Positions 56,213 to 64,000 of a stretch of 64,000 nucleotides of DNA are shown piece by piece (the stretch's first letter is position 1; every line of letters starts with the position of its first letter). The stretch covers positions 1 to 64,000 of the forward strand of contig JAHZBA010000003.1 in NCBI GenBank assembly GCA_019423635.1, read 5' to 3'. The notes beneath the pieces are model-generated. The model worked only from the letters and a program-made list of their open reading frames with translations. It was not told where the DNA came from and did no database searches. Source of the DNA: Clostridiales bacterium (GTDB lineage Bacteria > Bacillota > Clostridia > Oscillospirales > Oscillospiraceae). The translations under genes were made by a program, and so were the position numbers.

Positions 56213-57745
56213 ATGACCCTTGGACAGCGGATCGCGCAGAATCGAAAAGACCTGGGGATCTCTCAGGAGGAGCTGGGGGCACGGCTGGGCGTCAGCCGCC
56301 AGGCGGTGAGCAAGTGGGAGACCGGCGCCGCCACGCCGGACATGGCGAATCTGATCGCCCTGGCGAAGGCCTTCGGGGTCTCCGTGGCGGAGCTGACGGA
56401 GACGGCGGAGCCCTCCGCTCCCCTGCCGGAGCCGCCTTCCTCAAAGAAAAACCGGCAGTGGCCCTGGGTGCTTCCGCTCTGCCTGCTGTTCGCCGCCCTG
56501 GCCGGGCTGATCATCTGGCTTCTCTGGGATGCCCAGGTGGGACAGGTGGACGAGGCTCCTTTCTCTCCCCCGGCCCCGGCCACGGACTTCGCCCTGCTCT
56601 GGACCGGCCGCGGCGGGGATGAAGAGTTCCTGGAGCTGGGCCCCCAGGAGGGCCTCTTCCCCTTCGGCACCTCCCTGGAGCTGACCGCGCCGGAGGAGGT
56701 GCTGGACTCGGACATGCGGTGCCTCACCAGCCATCTGGCGGACTGCGGGGCCGTGCTGATGCGGTATAACCATATCGAGGCGGACCCGGAGCTGGGGCCA
56801 AAGAGCACAGCGCAGGAGGTCCTCACCGCACTCTCCACCATCGTATCCGGCTGTGCCACCCCCCGGGGGATCGGACCCGGCAGCGGCGAGGCGGATCTGC
56901 TGACGGCCTACGGGGACGAGCTGGTCTACTGCCTTAAGGAGGAGGGCGGCTACTCCCTGGTTCCCCACGAGTACTTCTACGCCTGGAGCAGCTTCACGGA
57001 CAACGGGTACTGCGCCATCCTCTTCTATATGGAGCGGGGCCAGGTCCGGGGCATCCGGCTGGAGCTCCTGGGAGAGCTGGGGGATTGGTACGCGCCGGAC
57101 AACGTGTACCGCTTTCCTATGAAAGAAGGCGAGCCGGACTTCTCCCTCCGGGAGGAGCCGGAGCGGGAGGAGCTCAGCGACACCCGAAAGGTCTATACCG
57201 CCTTCAACCAGCTGGTGACCAATAACAACCTCACCGCCGAGGAGCGGTACGCCTGCCGCCGGGACGTGTTCTCCCTCCTGGAGGACCTGGACTGGTCGGA
57301 GCTGGGGCAGATGGGGGCGGCGGAGTACCCGGAGGACACCATCTTTGCCCTGCTGAGCTGGCTGGAGGGCCAGGAGACCTACACCGCCTCCGAGATCCTC
57401 TGGGTCCAGATGGGCTGTACCGCCAAGGGCATAGACGGGGCCTACGCGGATGCCTACAGCGGGCTTCTCTCCTGGGTGTTCTTCTATGATCCGGAGACCT
57501 TTGCCAAAAACTTAGCCATCGGGTATCTTTCCAAGGAACAGACATTCACAGTTCTCCATCTGACCGCCTACGACGCCGAGTGGCATGAGGCCGACCTGCA
57601 GGCCGCCCTGGAGACCCTGGACAGCGCCCTCCAGGCGGGGCGGTTCACGAAGGAGGAGGCCGGCTGGGTCCGGCTGCTGCGGCGGTATCTGACGACGCCC
57701 ATTGAAGACCGGCCCGGCCTTCCGACAGCGCCGGAAGAGCCCTAG
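56213..57745 (+). CDS. Membrane-anchored HTH protein with large extracytoplasmic domain
   Basis: 510 residues. An N-terminal Xre HTH (about 1-60, LGISQEELGARLGVSRQAVS), a Pro/Ser linker, one transmembrane helix (about 85-105, WVLPLCLLFAALAGLIIWLL), then about 400 residues outside. The outer part has an acidic, Trp/Tyr-rich region and a helical C-terminal half; no known domain recognised. The layout is that of a one-component sensor regulating genes directly from the membrane. AAAGGAGGGG precedes the start. No target operon is obvious beside it. Confidence 0.78.
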   Translation: MTLGQRIAQNRKDLGISQEELGARLGVSRQAVSKWETGAATPDMANLIALAKAFGVSVAELTETAEPSAPLPEPPSSKKNRQWPWVLPLCLLFAALAGLIIWLLWDAQVGQVDEAPFSPPAPATDFALLWTGRGGDEEFLELGPQEGLFPFGTSLELTAPEEVLDSDMRCLTSHLADCGAVLMRYNHIEADPELGPKSTAQEVLTALSTIVSGCATPRGIGPGSGEADLLTAYGDELVYCLKEEGGYSLVPHEYFYAWSSFTDNGYCAILFYMERGQVRGIRLELLGELGDWYAPDNVYRFPMKEGEPDFSLREEPEREELSDTRKVYTAFNQLVTNNNLTAEERYACRRDVFSLLEDLDWSELGQMGAAEYPEDTIFALLSWLEGQETYTASEILWVQMGCTAKGIDGAYADAYSGLLSWVFFYDPETFAKNLAIGYLSKEQTFTVLHLTAYDAEWHEADLQAALETLDSALQAGRFTKEEAGWVRLLRRYLTTPIEDRPGLPTAPEEP

Positions 57746-57767
57746 AGTCTGTTTGGCCGGTCCTGTC

Positions 57768-57902
57768 AAAAGCTCCCCCGGCGAATAAGGCGTTGCCATA
57801 AGAAAACTTCTGTAGGGGCGCATATTATGCGCCCGCAGGCGGCTGATAGCCGCCCCTACAAAGGATTCTTAACACAACGTCTCATTCGCCGGGGGAGCTT
57901 TT
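57768..57902. mobile_element. Palindromic element C, about 135 bases, with nested GTAGGG core
   Basis: Outer arms AAAAGCTCCCCCGGCGAAT (57768-57786) and the exact complement (57884-57902) enclose imperfectly paired flanks and an inner GTAGGGGCG...CGCCCCTAC core (57812-57859). Almost the whole element can fold as one long hairpin. It probably also ends both neighbouring convergent transcripts. MITE-like; no transposase. Confidence 0.7.
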
Positions 57903-57927
57903 GATCTCTACCGCCTGCGGCGGTACT

Positions 57928-59028
57928 TCACAGCAGGCAGGCCACAAGATCCTTGGAATATTCGTAATCGGCCGCGGGCCGCTCCGGATGCAGGGCGATC
58001 AGGGGGACTTCCCTCTCATAAAGGGAGCCGTGGGTCCTGGATTCGTCTGTGTACAGGATTTCCTCTTCACACTCGCCGAAGGCGCTGTCCTGCTCCGTAA
58101 GCAGCACGTAATCCCCGATCTGCGGGATGGGGAGATGGTAGAGCGCTCCCGCCTCTTCCCTGGTCAGGACCTGCTCGATATAGGGCTGCTCCTGCGCAAA
58201 ACGGCAGAAGCGGTCCGCCTGGGAGGGATCTCTCAGATACACATACAGCATCCCACCCTCCTGATAGATGTGGTTTTCAATATACCGGTCCTTCAGGGGC
58301 GGCAGACAGTAGACGTCAAAGCCCGCCCGGTCAGCGACCTGCTGGAAGTTCACAATCCTGGTCTTTTGATTCATGCCGTGGTCCGCCGTAATGTAAATCT
58401 GCCGCCGGGGCTCCAAGGACGCGATCTTTTCCACATAGCGGTCAATGGCCCGGATCTGCCGGACGGCCTCCTCTGTTCCGGGCGCAAAATGGTGGAACAC
58501 ATAGTCGTTGGTCGTGCAGTACACGAAATCCGGGCTGTCCTTTTGGATGCAGTGATAGGCCGCTTTCACGATCCACTCCGTCGCCTCCACGCTGTCAATC
58601 GCAGGCGGCATCTCCAGCCCATACCGCCGCAGCAGGGCCTCCTCGGGGGCCTGTGCGCTGATTCCAAGGTCCGCCCCCTCTCCGTACACCCCCAGGATCT
58701 TTCCCTTGACGGTCAAAAGCGCCGTGGTGCCGTGCCGCTCCTGATAGTGCTGCAGAATCGTCCTGGCTTTCATATAGCCGCGCTCTTCGATAAAGCCCTC
58801 CCGGCCGGTGGCCGGGTCATAGAAGTAGTTCCCCACGACGCCGGTCTCCTCCGGCCATTTTCCGGACAAAATGCAGGCGTGATTGACATTGGTCACTGAG
58901 GGCATCGCACACTGCACCGTCTTATAAAAACCGTGTTCCGGCAGCATACGAAAGAGGTTCGGCGCGGTCTCCCTCGTCAAATACGCCGGGCTGCAGCCGT
59001 CAATCACGAGGACCATCACTTTTCGCAT
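57928..59028 (-). CDS. Phosphonoacetate hydrolase-like alkaline phosphatase superfamily protein
   Basis: 366 residues. The nucleophile Thr lies in MPSVTNVNHACILSG, with metal residues in LVIDGCSPAYL, NDYVFHHFAPGTEEA, ITADHGMNQK and THGSLYEREVPLIAL. Order and spacing resemble PhnA phosphonoacetate hydrolase (NYFYDPATG, RTILQHY), but nucleotide pyrophosphatases share the fold. No other phosphonate genes are near. Start at 59028, four bases after the engB stop, so it is co-transcribed with engB. Confidence 0.82.
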   Translation of the reverse strand: MRKVMVLVIDGCSPAYLTRETAPNLFRMLPEHGFYKTVQCAMPSVTNVNHACILSGKWPEETGVVGNYFYDPATGREGFIEERGYMKARTILQHYQERHGTTALLTVKGKILGVYGEGADLGISAQAPEEALLRRYGLEMPPAIDSVEATEWIVKAAYHCIQKDSPDFVYCTTNDYVFHHFAPGTEEAVRQIRAIDRYVEKIASLEPRRQIYITADHGMNQKTRIVNFQQVADRAGFDVYCLPPLKDRYIENHIYQEGGMLYVYLRDPSQADRFCRFAQEQPYIEQVLTREEAGALYHLPIPQIGDYVLLTEQDSAFGECEEEILYTDESRTHGSLYEREVPLIALHPERPAADYEYSKDLVACLL

Positions 59029-59032
59029 GAAC

Positions 59033-59635
59033 TCACACTTCCCTCTCACAGCGTGCGTTTAAGAGCTGGATCAGCGTCTCCTTCCCCGTGCCCTTCTCCG
59101 CGGAGAAGGGCACCAGAGCGTCCGCTTCGGTCAGCTCCAGGGTCTCCCGGATCAGATCCAGCGCCGGGTCCACCTGGCTTTTCTTCAGCTTATCCAGCTT
59201 GTTGGCCACCACGATCTCCGGACAGCCCGTCTCCCGGAACCAGCGGTGCATGGTCAGATCGTTCTCCGTGGGCTTGTGGCGGATATCCACAATCAGAATG
59301 CCGGCGGTGATGAGGTCTCCCTCGTCCTGGAAGTAGTTCTCCATGAGCCGGCCCCAGCGCTCCTTTTCCGCCTTGGGGACCTTGGCATAGCCGTAGCCCG
59401 GCAGGTCCACCAGATAGGCGCCTTTGTCCACCAGATAGTAGTTGACCTGGGTGGTCTTGCCGGGAGACGCCCCCACATAGGCCAGGTTCTTCCGGCCCGC
59501 CAGGCGGTTGATGACGGAGGACTTGCCCACGTTGGACCGTCCGGCAAAGGCGAACTGGGGCAGTCCGTCCCGCAAAAAGCCGGAGCGGCTGGCGGCGGAG
59601 CGCAGAAACTCCACCTTTGCAAAGTTCAACGGCAT
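59033..59635 (-). CDS. engB: Ribosome biogenesis GTP-binding protein EngB/YsxC
   Basis: 200 residues of the TrmE-Era-EngA-EngB GTPase class, needed for 50S assembly. G1 GRSNVGKSSVIN, G2 Thr in SPGKTTQVN, G3 DLPGYGYAKV, G4 NKLDK and G5 PFSAEKG are all present. The start gives MPLNFAKVEFLRSA behind GAGGAGG, ten bases after lon. clpX-lon-engB is a common Firmicutes order. Confidence 0.97.
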   Translation of the reverse strand: MPLNFAKVEFLRSAASRSGFLRDGLPQFAFAGRSNVGKSSVINRLAGRKNLAYVGASPGKTTQVNYYLVDKGAYLVDLPGYGYAKVPKAEKERWGRLMENYFQDEGDLITAGILIVDIRHKPTENDLTMHRWFRETGCPEIVVANKLDKLKKSQVDPALDLIRETLELTEADALVPFSAEKGTGKETLIQLLNARCEREV

Positions 59636-59645
59636 CTCGCCCTCC

Positions 59646-62048
59646 TCACTGCCGCAGCACGGCGTCCGGCTCCTGGCCTCTGGCCTGAAAGACCGCCACG
59701 TGCCCGGCCACTTCCTCCCGGACCGCGTCCTTTTCCGGACACAGCGCCGCGCCGAAGACCTCATCCACTGTGCTCACGGGAATGAACTGCAGCGCCGCGC
59801 GCACGGTCTGGTCGATCTCCTCCAGGTCCCGGACGTTGTCTTTCGGGATCAGCACCGTGCCGATGCCGCTGCGCAGAGCCGCCATGGTCTTCTCCTTCAA
59901 GCCCCCGATGGGCAGCACCCGGCCCCGCAGGGTCACCTCGCCGGTCATGGCGATCCCGGCCCTGATCCGCTGGCCCGTCAGGGCGGAGAGCATGGCAGTG
60001 GTGACGGCAATGCCGGCGGAGGGGCCGTCCTTGGGCACCGCGCCCTCCGGAAAGTGGACGTGGATGTCCTTGGTCTTGTAGAAGTCCCCCTCGATCCCCA
60101 GGGCCGCCGCCCGGCTCCGCAGGCAGCTCATGGCCGCCTGGGCGGACTCCTTCATCACGTCTCCCAGATTGCCTGTGAGCTCCAGCTTGCCGGTGCCCTC
60201 CATCACGTTGACCTCTACCTCCAGAATCTCGCCGCCGGATTCCGTCCACGCAAGGCCGTTCACCACGCCGATCTCCTCCCGCTCCGTGTGGAGGGCCGGG
60301 GGATAGGGCGGGCAGTCCAGCAGCTTCGGCAGGTCTTCTTCTGTAACAGTTATCCGCTTTACATCTCCTGCCAGCAGGCGCATATCCGCCTTGCGGCACA
60401 GGGCGGCCAGCCGCCGCTCCAGAAGACGCACGCCGGACTCCCGGGTGTAGTCCCGGATGATTGCCCGCAGGATCTGATCGTCCAGCCGCAGGGCGGACTT
60501 CTTCAGCCCGTGCTCCTTCATCTGCTTGGGCAGAAGGTACCGGCGGGCAATCTGCACCTTCTCCTCGTCGGTATAGCTGGTGAGGCGGATCACCTCCATC
60601 CGGTCCAGCAGGGGCCGGGGAATGGTGTCCGTGGTGTTGGCCGTGGTGATGAAGAGAACCTTGCTCAGATCCACGGGGATCTCCAGGTAGTGGTCCCGGA
60701 AGCTGTGGTTCTGCTCGCTGTCCAGCACCTCCAGCAGCGCCGCCGCCGGGTCTCCCCGGTAGTCGCTGCCCAGCTTGTCGATCTCATCCAGCAGCAGCAG
60801 GGGATTCATGGAGCCGCTGCGGCTGATGGCCTCAATGATCCGCCCCGGCATGGCGCCTATGTAGGTCTTCCGATGCCCGCGGATGTCCGCCTCGTCCCGG
60901 ACGCCCCCCAGGCTCAGACGGGCCAGCTTGCGGTTCAGCGCCCTGGCCACGCTGATGGCGATGGAGGTCTTGCCCACGCCGGGAGGGCCCACCAGACAGA
61001 GGATCTGGCCCTTGCTGTCCGGGTTCATCTGTCGGACGGCAATGGTCTCCAGAATCCGCTCCTTCACCTTCTCCAGGCCGAAATGGTCCTTCTCCAGCAC
61101 CTTCCGGGCGGCCTCCACGCTGACCCGCTCCCGGGTGGTGGTATTCCAGGGCACCTCCAGGCACACGTCCAGGTAATTGCGGATCACCGCCGCCTCCGCG
61201 CTGGAGTAGGGCTGCTTGGAGAGCTTGGTGACCTCCTTCATCAGGTGCTTTTCCGTGTCCTCGTCCACCCGGAGCTCCGCAATCCGCTCCCGGTAGAGGT
61301 CCAGCTCGTCGTCCTCCTCCTCCCCCAGCTCATTTTGCAGCACCCGGATCTGAGTCCGCAGGATCTGATCCCGCTGGTTGCGGACCAGCTGGTCCCGGAC
61401 CTTGCTCTCCATCTGGTGCTCAAAGCCCAGCACGTCGCACTCCCGGGCAAGAAAGCCGTTGAGCTTCCGCAGCCGCAGGAAGGGGGACAGCTCCTCCAGG
61501 ATCTCCTGCTTGTCGGCAAAGCGCAGGGTGATATTCTGGGCGATGAAATCCGCCAGATATCCCACATCCCGGCAGTCCATCACCGCCGCCACGATCTCCT
61601 CGGCCATGCCGCCGGCCAGCTCCACGTACTCGCCAAAGAGGTTCCAGGTCTGCCGCAGCAGCGCCTCCGTGCGGGGACTGCGCTGGAAGGACTCGGACAC
61701 CGCCGTCTCATCCAGCTCCTCCACATTGCCCTGGAGAAAGGGCGTCGTCTGCCACAGCCGCCGGAGCCGGGCCCGGCTCCAGCCCTCCACCATCACCCGG
61801 ACGGTCCCCGCGGACAGCCGCAGGAGCTGGGTGATGTGAGACACCGTTCCGATCTCATAGAGATCCTTCTCCTCCGGCAGACCGCGGCTGACCTCCCGCT
61901 GTGTCACCAGGAAGATCTCTTGGTCCGCCTCCATGGCCCGCTCCAGGGCCCGGATGGAAATCCTCCGCTCCACATCAAAGCTCAAGGTCATATGAGGGAA
62001 TACCGTCAGGCCCCGCAGGGCCAGAACGGGAATGTTTCTGGGTTCCAT
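59646..62048 (-). CDS. lon: ATP-dependent Lon protease
   Basis: 800 residues. N-terminal substrate domain (IPVLALRGLTVFPHMTLSFD), coiled coil (about 190-260), AAA+ module with GPPGVGKTS and LLLLDEIDKLGSD, and C-terminal Ser-Lys protease domain with PKDGPSAGIAVTTAM (catalytic Ser) and the Lys in GGLKEKTMAAL. Degrades misfolded and regulatory proteins. GGAGGG precedes the start. Length normal for LonA. Confidence 0.97.
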   Translation of the reverse strand: MEPRNIPVLALRGLTVFPHMTLSFDVERRISIRALERAMEADQEIFLVTQREVSRGLPEEKDLYEIGTVSHITQLLRLSAGTVRVMVEGWSRARLRRLWQTTPFLQGNVEELDETAVSESFQRSPRTEALLRQTWNLFGEYVELAGGMAEEIVAAVMDCRDVGYLADFIAQNITLRFADKQEILEELSPFLRLRKLNGFLARECDVLGFEHQMESKVRDQLVRNQRDQILRTQIRVLQNELGEEEDDELDLYRERIAELRVDEDTEKHLMKEVTKLSKQPYSSAEAAVIRNYLDVCLEVPWNTTTRERVSVEAARKVLEKDHFGLEKVKERILETIAVRQMNPDSKGQILCLVGPPGVGKTSIAISVARALNRKLARLSLGGVRDEADIRGHRKTYIGAMPGRIIEAISRSGSMNPLLLLDEIDKLGSDYRGDPAAALLEVLDSEQNHSFRDHYLEIPVDLSKVLFITTANTTDTIPRPLLDRMEVIRLTSYTDEEKVQIARRYLLPKQMKEHGLKKSALRLDDQILRAIIRDYTRESGVRLLERRLAALCRKADMRLLAGDVKRITVTEEDLPKLLDCPPYPPALHTEREEIGVVNGLAWTESGGEILEVEVNVMEGTGKLELTGNLGDVMKESAQAAMSCLRSRAAALGIEGDFYKTKDIHVHFPEGAVPKDGPSAGIAVTTAMLSALTGQRIRAGIAMTGEVTLRGRVLPIGGLKEKTMAALRSGIGTVLIPKDNVRDLEEIDQTVRAALQFIPVSTVDEVFGAALCPEKDAVREEVAGHVAVFQARGQEPDAVLRQ

Positions 62049-62074
62049 AGCATACCCTCCATTTCTTGGAAGTC

Positions 62075-62111
62075 AAAAAACCGAGGAAAGGGGTGTGGCC
62101 CCCTTTCCTCG
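62075..62111 (-). terminator. Terminator between clpX and lon
   Basis: GAGGAAAGGGG / CCCCTTTCCTC stem followed on the minus strand by GGTTTTTT, eight bases after the clpX stop and before the lon ribosome site. Lon therefore needs read-through or a promoter inside clpX. Confidence 0.85.
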
Positions 62112-62116
62112 CTCCA

Positions 62117-63424
62117 TCAGGACGCCGACCTGGGGGCGGGACCGGATCTCCCCCCCTTGCCGGTGTTCAGTTTCACAGAATAGCTCACCTTTTTGGGGTC
62201 CCGGGTCAGCTCCGGCTCTCCCTTTCCCTCCACGCAGTCCCGTGTAATCACCACTTTGACCACCGTGGGGTCCGAGGGAATGTCGTACATCACCTGGGTC
62301 AGCAGCCCCTCCATAACGGCCCGGAGCCCCCGGGCGCCGATGTTGCGCTCAATGGCCTTGTCGGCAATGGCCTCCAGGGCGCCCTCGGCGAACTCCAGCT
62401 CCACGTCGTCGTACTCCAGAAGTTTTTTGTACTGTTTCACCAGGGCGTTTTTGGGCTCCTGGAGAATCCGCACCAGATCCTCCCGCTTCAGGGCGTTCAG
62501 CGGCGCGATCACCGGCAGGCGGCCTACCAGCTCCGGGATGATGCCGAATTTCAAAATGTCGTGGGGCTGCACCTCATGGAGAATCCGGCTGAGATCCTTA
62601 TCCTTCTTCCCCTGGACGTTGGCCCCGAAGCCGATGCTCTTCTGGTCCAGCCGGCGCTCGATGATCTTCTCCAGACCGTCAAAAGCGCCGCCGCAGATGA
62701 AGAGGATGTTCCGGGTGTTGATCTGAATGAACTCCTGGTGGGGGTGCTTCCGTCCGCCCTGGGGCGGCACGTTGGCCACGGTCCCCTCGATGATTTTCAG
62801 CAGCGCCTGCTGCACCCCCTCGCCGGAGACATCCCGGGTGATGGAGGTGTTCTCGCTCTTCCGGGCGATCTTGTCGATCTCATCCACATAGATGATGCCG
62901 TGCTCCGCCCGCTCCACGTCGAAGTCGGCCGCCTGCAAAAGACGCAGAAGAATATTCTCCACATCGTCGCCCACATAGCCGGCCTCCGTCAAGGTAGTGG
63001 CGTCGGCAATGGCAAAGGGCACCTTCAAAATCCGGGCCAGAGTCTGAGCGAACAGGGTCTTGCCGGAGCCGGTGGGGCCCAGCATCAGGATGTTGCTCTT
63101 TTGCAGCTCCACATCCTCGTCTCCGCCGAAGTAGACCCGCTTATAATGGTTGTACACCGCCACCGCCAGGGCCACCTTGGCCGAATCCTGCCCGATGACA
63201 TACTGATCCAGCACATCCCGGATCTCCTGGGGTGCCGGCAGGTGATCCAGCTCCTCCAGGGGCGGCGCGTCCACACCGTCAAATCCGTCGCTCAGGATAC
63301 TCATGCACAGCTGCACACACTCGTCACAAATGCGCACACCAGGCCCCTGGATCATCCGGTGCACCTGATTTTCATGCTTTCCGCAGAAGGAACAGCGCAG
63401 GGCCTTCTTGGCGTCGTCGCTCAT
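62117..63424 (-). CDS. clpX: ATP-dependent Clp protease ATP-binding subunit ClpX
   Basis: 435 residues. N-terminal zinc domain (CSFCGKHENQVHRMIQGPG, then CDECVQLC), Walker A GPTGSGKTLFAQTLA, Walker B IIYVDEIDKIARK, RKHPHQEFIQINT, and the ClpP-docking IGF-type loop region near KSIGFGANVQ. Unfolds tagged proteins and feeds ClpP. Nineteen bases downstream of clpP, one transcript. Confidence 0.97.
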   Translation of the reverse strand: MSDDAKKALRCSFCGKHENQVHRMIQGPGVRICDECVQLCMSILSDGFDGVDAPPLEELDHLPAPQEIRDVLDQYVIGQDSAKVALAVAVYNHYKRVYFGGDEDVELQKSNILMLGPTGSGKTLFAQTLARILKVPFAIADATTLTEAGYVGDDVENILLRLLQAADFDVERAEHGIIYVDEIDKIARKSENTSITRDVSGEGVQQALLKIIEGTVANVPPQGGRKHPHQEFIQINTRNILFICGGAFDGLEKIIERRLDQKSIGFGANVQGKKDKDLSRILHEVQPHDILKFGIIPELVGRLPVIAPLNALKREDLVRILQEPKNALVKQYKKLLEYDDVELEFAEGALEAIADKAIERNIGARGLRAVMEGLLTQVMYDIPSDPTVVKVVITRDCVEGKGEPELTRDPKKVSYSVKLNTGKGGRSGPAPRSAS

Positions 63425-63443
63425 GTTTTGCTACCTCAGTTTC

Positions 63444-64000
63444 TTACTTTTTTGCAGAGAGAATCTTATCCACCAGACCGAACTCCAGGGCCTCCTCGGC
63501 GCTCATGAAGTTGTCCCGCTCGCAGGCGGCGGTGACCTCCTCGATGGACTTGCCGGTGTTCTCCGCGAGAATCCGGTTCATCCGCTTTTTGATGATCTCC
63601 AGCCGCTTGAGGTGGATGGCCATGTCGGTAATCTGCCCCTGAGTGCCGGCGGAGGGCTGGTGAATCATGATCTCCGCGTTGGGCAGGGCAATCCGCTTGC
63701 CCCTGGTGCCGGAGGAGAGCAGGAAGGCGCCCATGCTGGCGGCCATTCCCACGCAGATGGTGGACACGTCACACTTGATATACTGCATGGTGTCATAGAT
63801 GGCCATGCCGTCCGTCACAGAGCCGCCGGGGCTGTTGATATACAGCTGGATGTCCTTGTCGGGGTCCTGGGCCTCCAGGTACAGAAGCTGCGCCACCACC
63901 AGGCTGGCCGTTGTGGCGTTGACCTCCTCCCCCAGGAAGATGATGCGGTCGTTCAGCAGGCGGGAGAAAATGTCATAGGACCGCTCGCCGCGGTTGGTCT
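63444..64000 (-). CDS. clpP: ATP-dependent Clp protease proteolytic subunit, C-terminal part (cut by window edge)
   Basis: About 185 C-terminal residues are present (YDIFSRLLNDRIIFLGEEVN onward); only a few N-terminal residues are lost. The catalytic Ser lies in GMAASMGAFLLSSG, His in NAEIMIHQPS and Asp in the following helix region. Partner of ClpX. The reading frame continues past 64000, so no start is called. Confidence 0.96.
   Translation of the reverse strand, partial: TNRGERSYDIFSRLLNDRIIFLGEEVNATTASLVVAQLLYLEAQDPDKDIQLYINSPGGSVTDGMAIYDTMQYIKCDVSTICVGMAASMGAFLLSSGTRGKRIALPNAEIMIHQPSAGTQGQITDMAIHLKRLEIIKKRMNRILAENTGKSIEEVTAACERDNFMSAEEALEFGLVDKILSAKK

Overview
This 64 kb window looks like part of the chromosome of a high-GC, low-GC-clade Gram-positive anaerobe, most like a gut Clostridia of the Oscillospiraceae (Flavonifractor, Lawsonibacter, Oscillibacter and relatives). 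The evidence is a Gram-positive PolC replicase, a PPi-type phosphofructokinase, a sodium-pumping decarboxylase, the acetylase branch of the diaminopimelate pathway (DapH type), an SLH-domain wall enzyme, TPP and lysine riboswitches, and sigma-A promoters with 16-17 bp spacers. No species can be named from the sequence alone. Gene content is mostly core metabolism and housekeeping, with no prophage, plasmid, CRISPR array, rRNA or tRNA seen. Two perfect 16-bp parS-type palindromes (38948 and 54766) suggest an origin-proximal position.

Layout. 1-4.9 kb: divergent glycolysis pair fba (cut by the window edge) and pfp, an SLH-polysaccharide deacetylase, coaX and ogt. 5-6.3 kb: mntP and sfsA. 6.5-10.2 kb: a four-gene oxaloacetate decarboxylase sodium pump operon (gamma, biotin carrier, beta, alpha). 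10.2-15.1 kb: a thiamine salvage operon on the minus strand headed by a TPP riboswitch (thiM, thiE, HAD phosphatase, thiamine-binding protein, thiD, thiT, tenA). 15.1-15.9 kb: an autoregulated HTH/membrane protein pair. 15.9-22.1 kb: a six-gene minus operon (ABC exporter, YlmH-like S4 protein, DUF4177, YnzC, XpaC-like, YgiQ-like radical SAM). 22.2-25.5 kb: a zinc-ribbon wall protein, then birA with a split chromate transporter. 25.6-27.6 kb: an NhaC-family transporter under a lysine riboswitch. 27.8-34.1 kb: accessory small genes (DUF1275, DUF523, DUF3783, NUDIX, a second HTH/membrane pair, MerR-TipAS, Smr, MGMT, metallo-hydrolase). 34.5-40.2 kb: diaminopimelate and lysine synthesis, with dapA-dapB-dapH on the minus strand under a second lysine riboswitch and the deacetylase and aminotransferase divergent on the plus strand. 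40.3-42.7 kb: an 8-oxoguanine-deaminase-like amidohydrolase and DegV. 43.2-54.5 kb: the classical Firmicutes block pyrH-frr-uppS-cdsA-dxr-rseP-(GNAT)-ispG-polC. 54.8-57.7 kb: PadR/DUF1700 and a membrane-anchored HTH protein. 57.9-64 kb: a phosphonoacetate-hydrolase-like enzyme, engB, lon, clpX and clpP (cut).

How parts work together. Lysine is sensed twice: one L-box attenuates synthesis (dapA operon) and one attenuates a membrane transporter, so NhaC here is best read as a lysine permease; it also carries an unusual secreted zinc-ribbon domain at its N-terminus. The thiamine operon holds only salvage, uptake and assembly genes. The biotin ligase birA would charge the biotin carrier of the decarboxylase pump.

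The most unexpected content is not genic. At least five copies of a structured repeat (two consecutive stem-loops whose arms covary between copies) lie between genes, and two of them in inverted orientation bound a gene-free element of about 410 bp. Three further small palindromic elements with GTAGGG...CCCTAC ends, and two clusters of TAGGAATT repeats, are also present. A 25-bp tandem repeat sits between the lysine attenuator and dapA.
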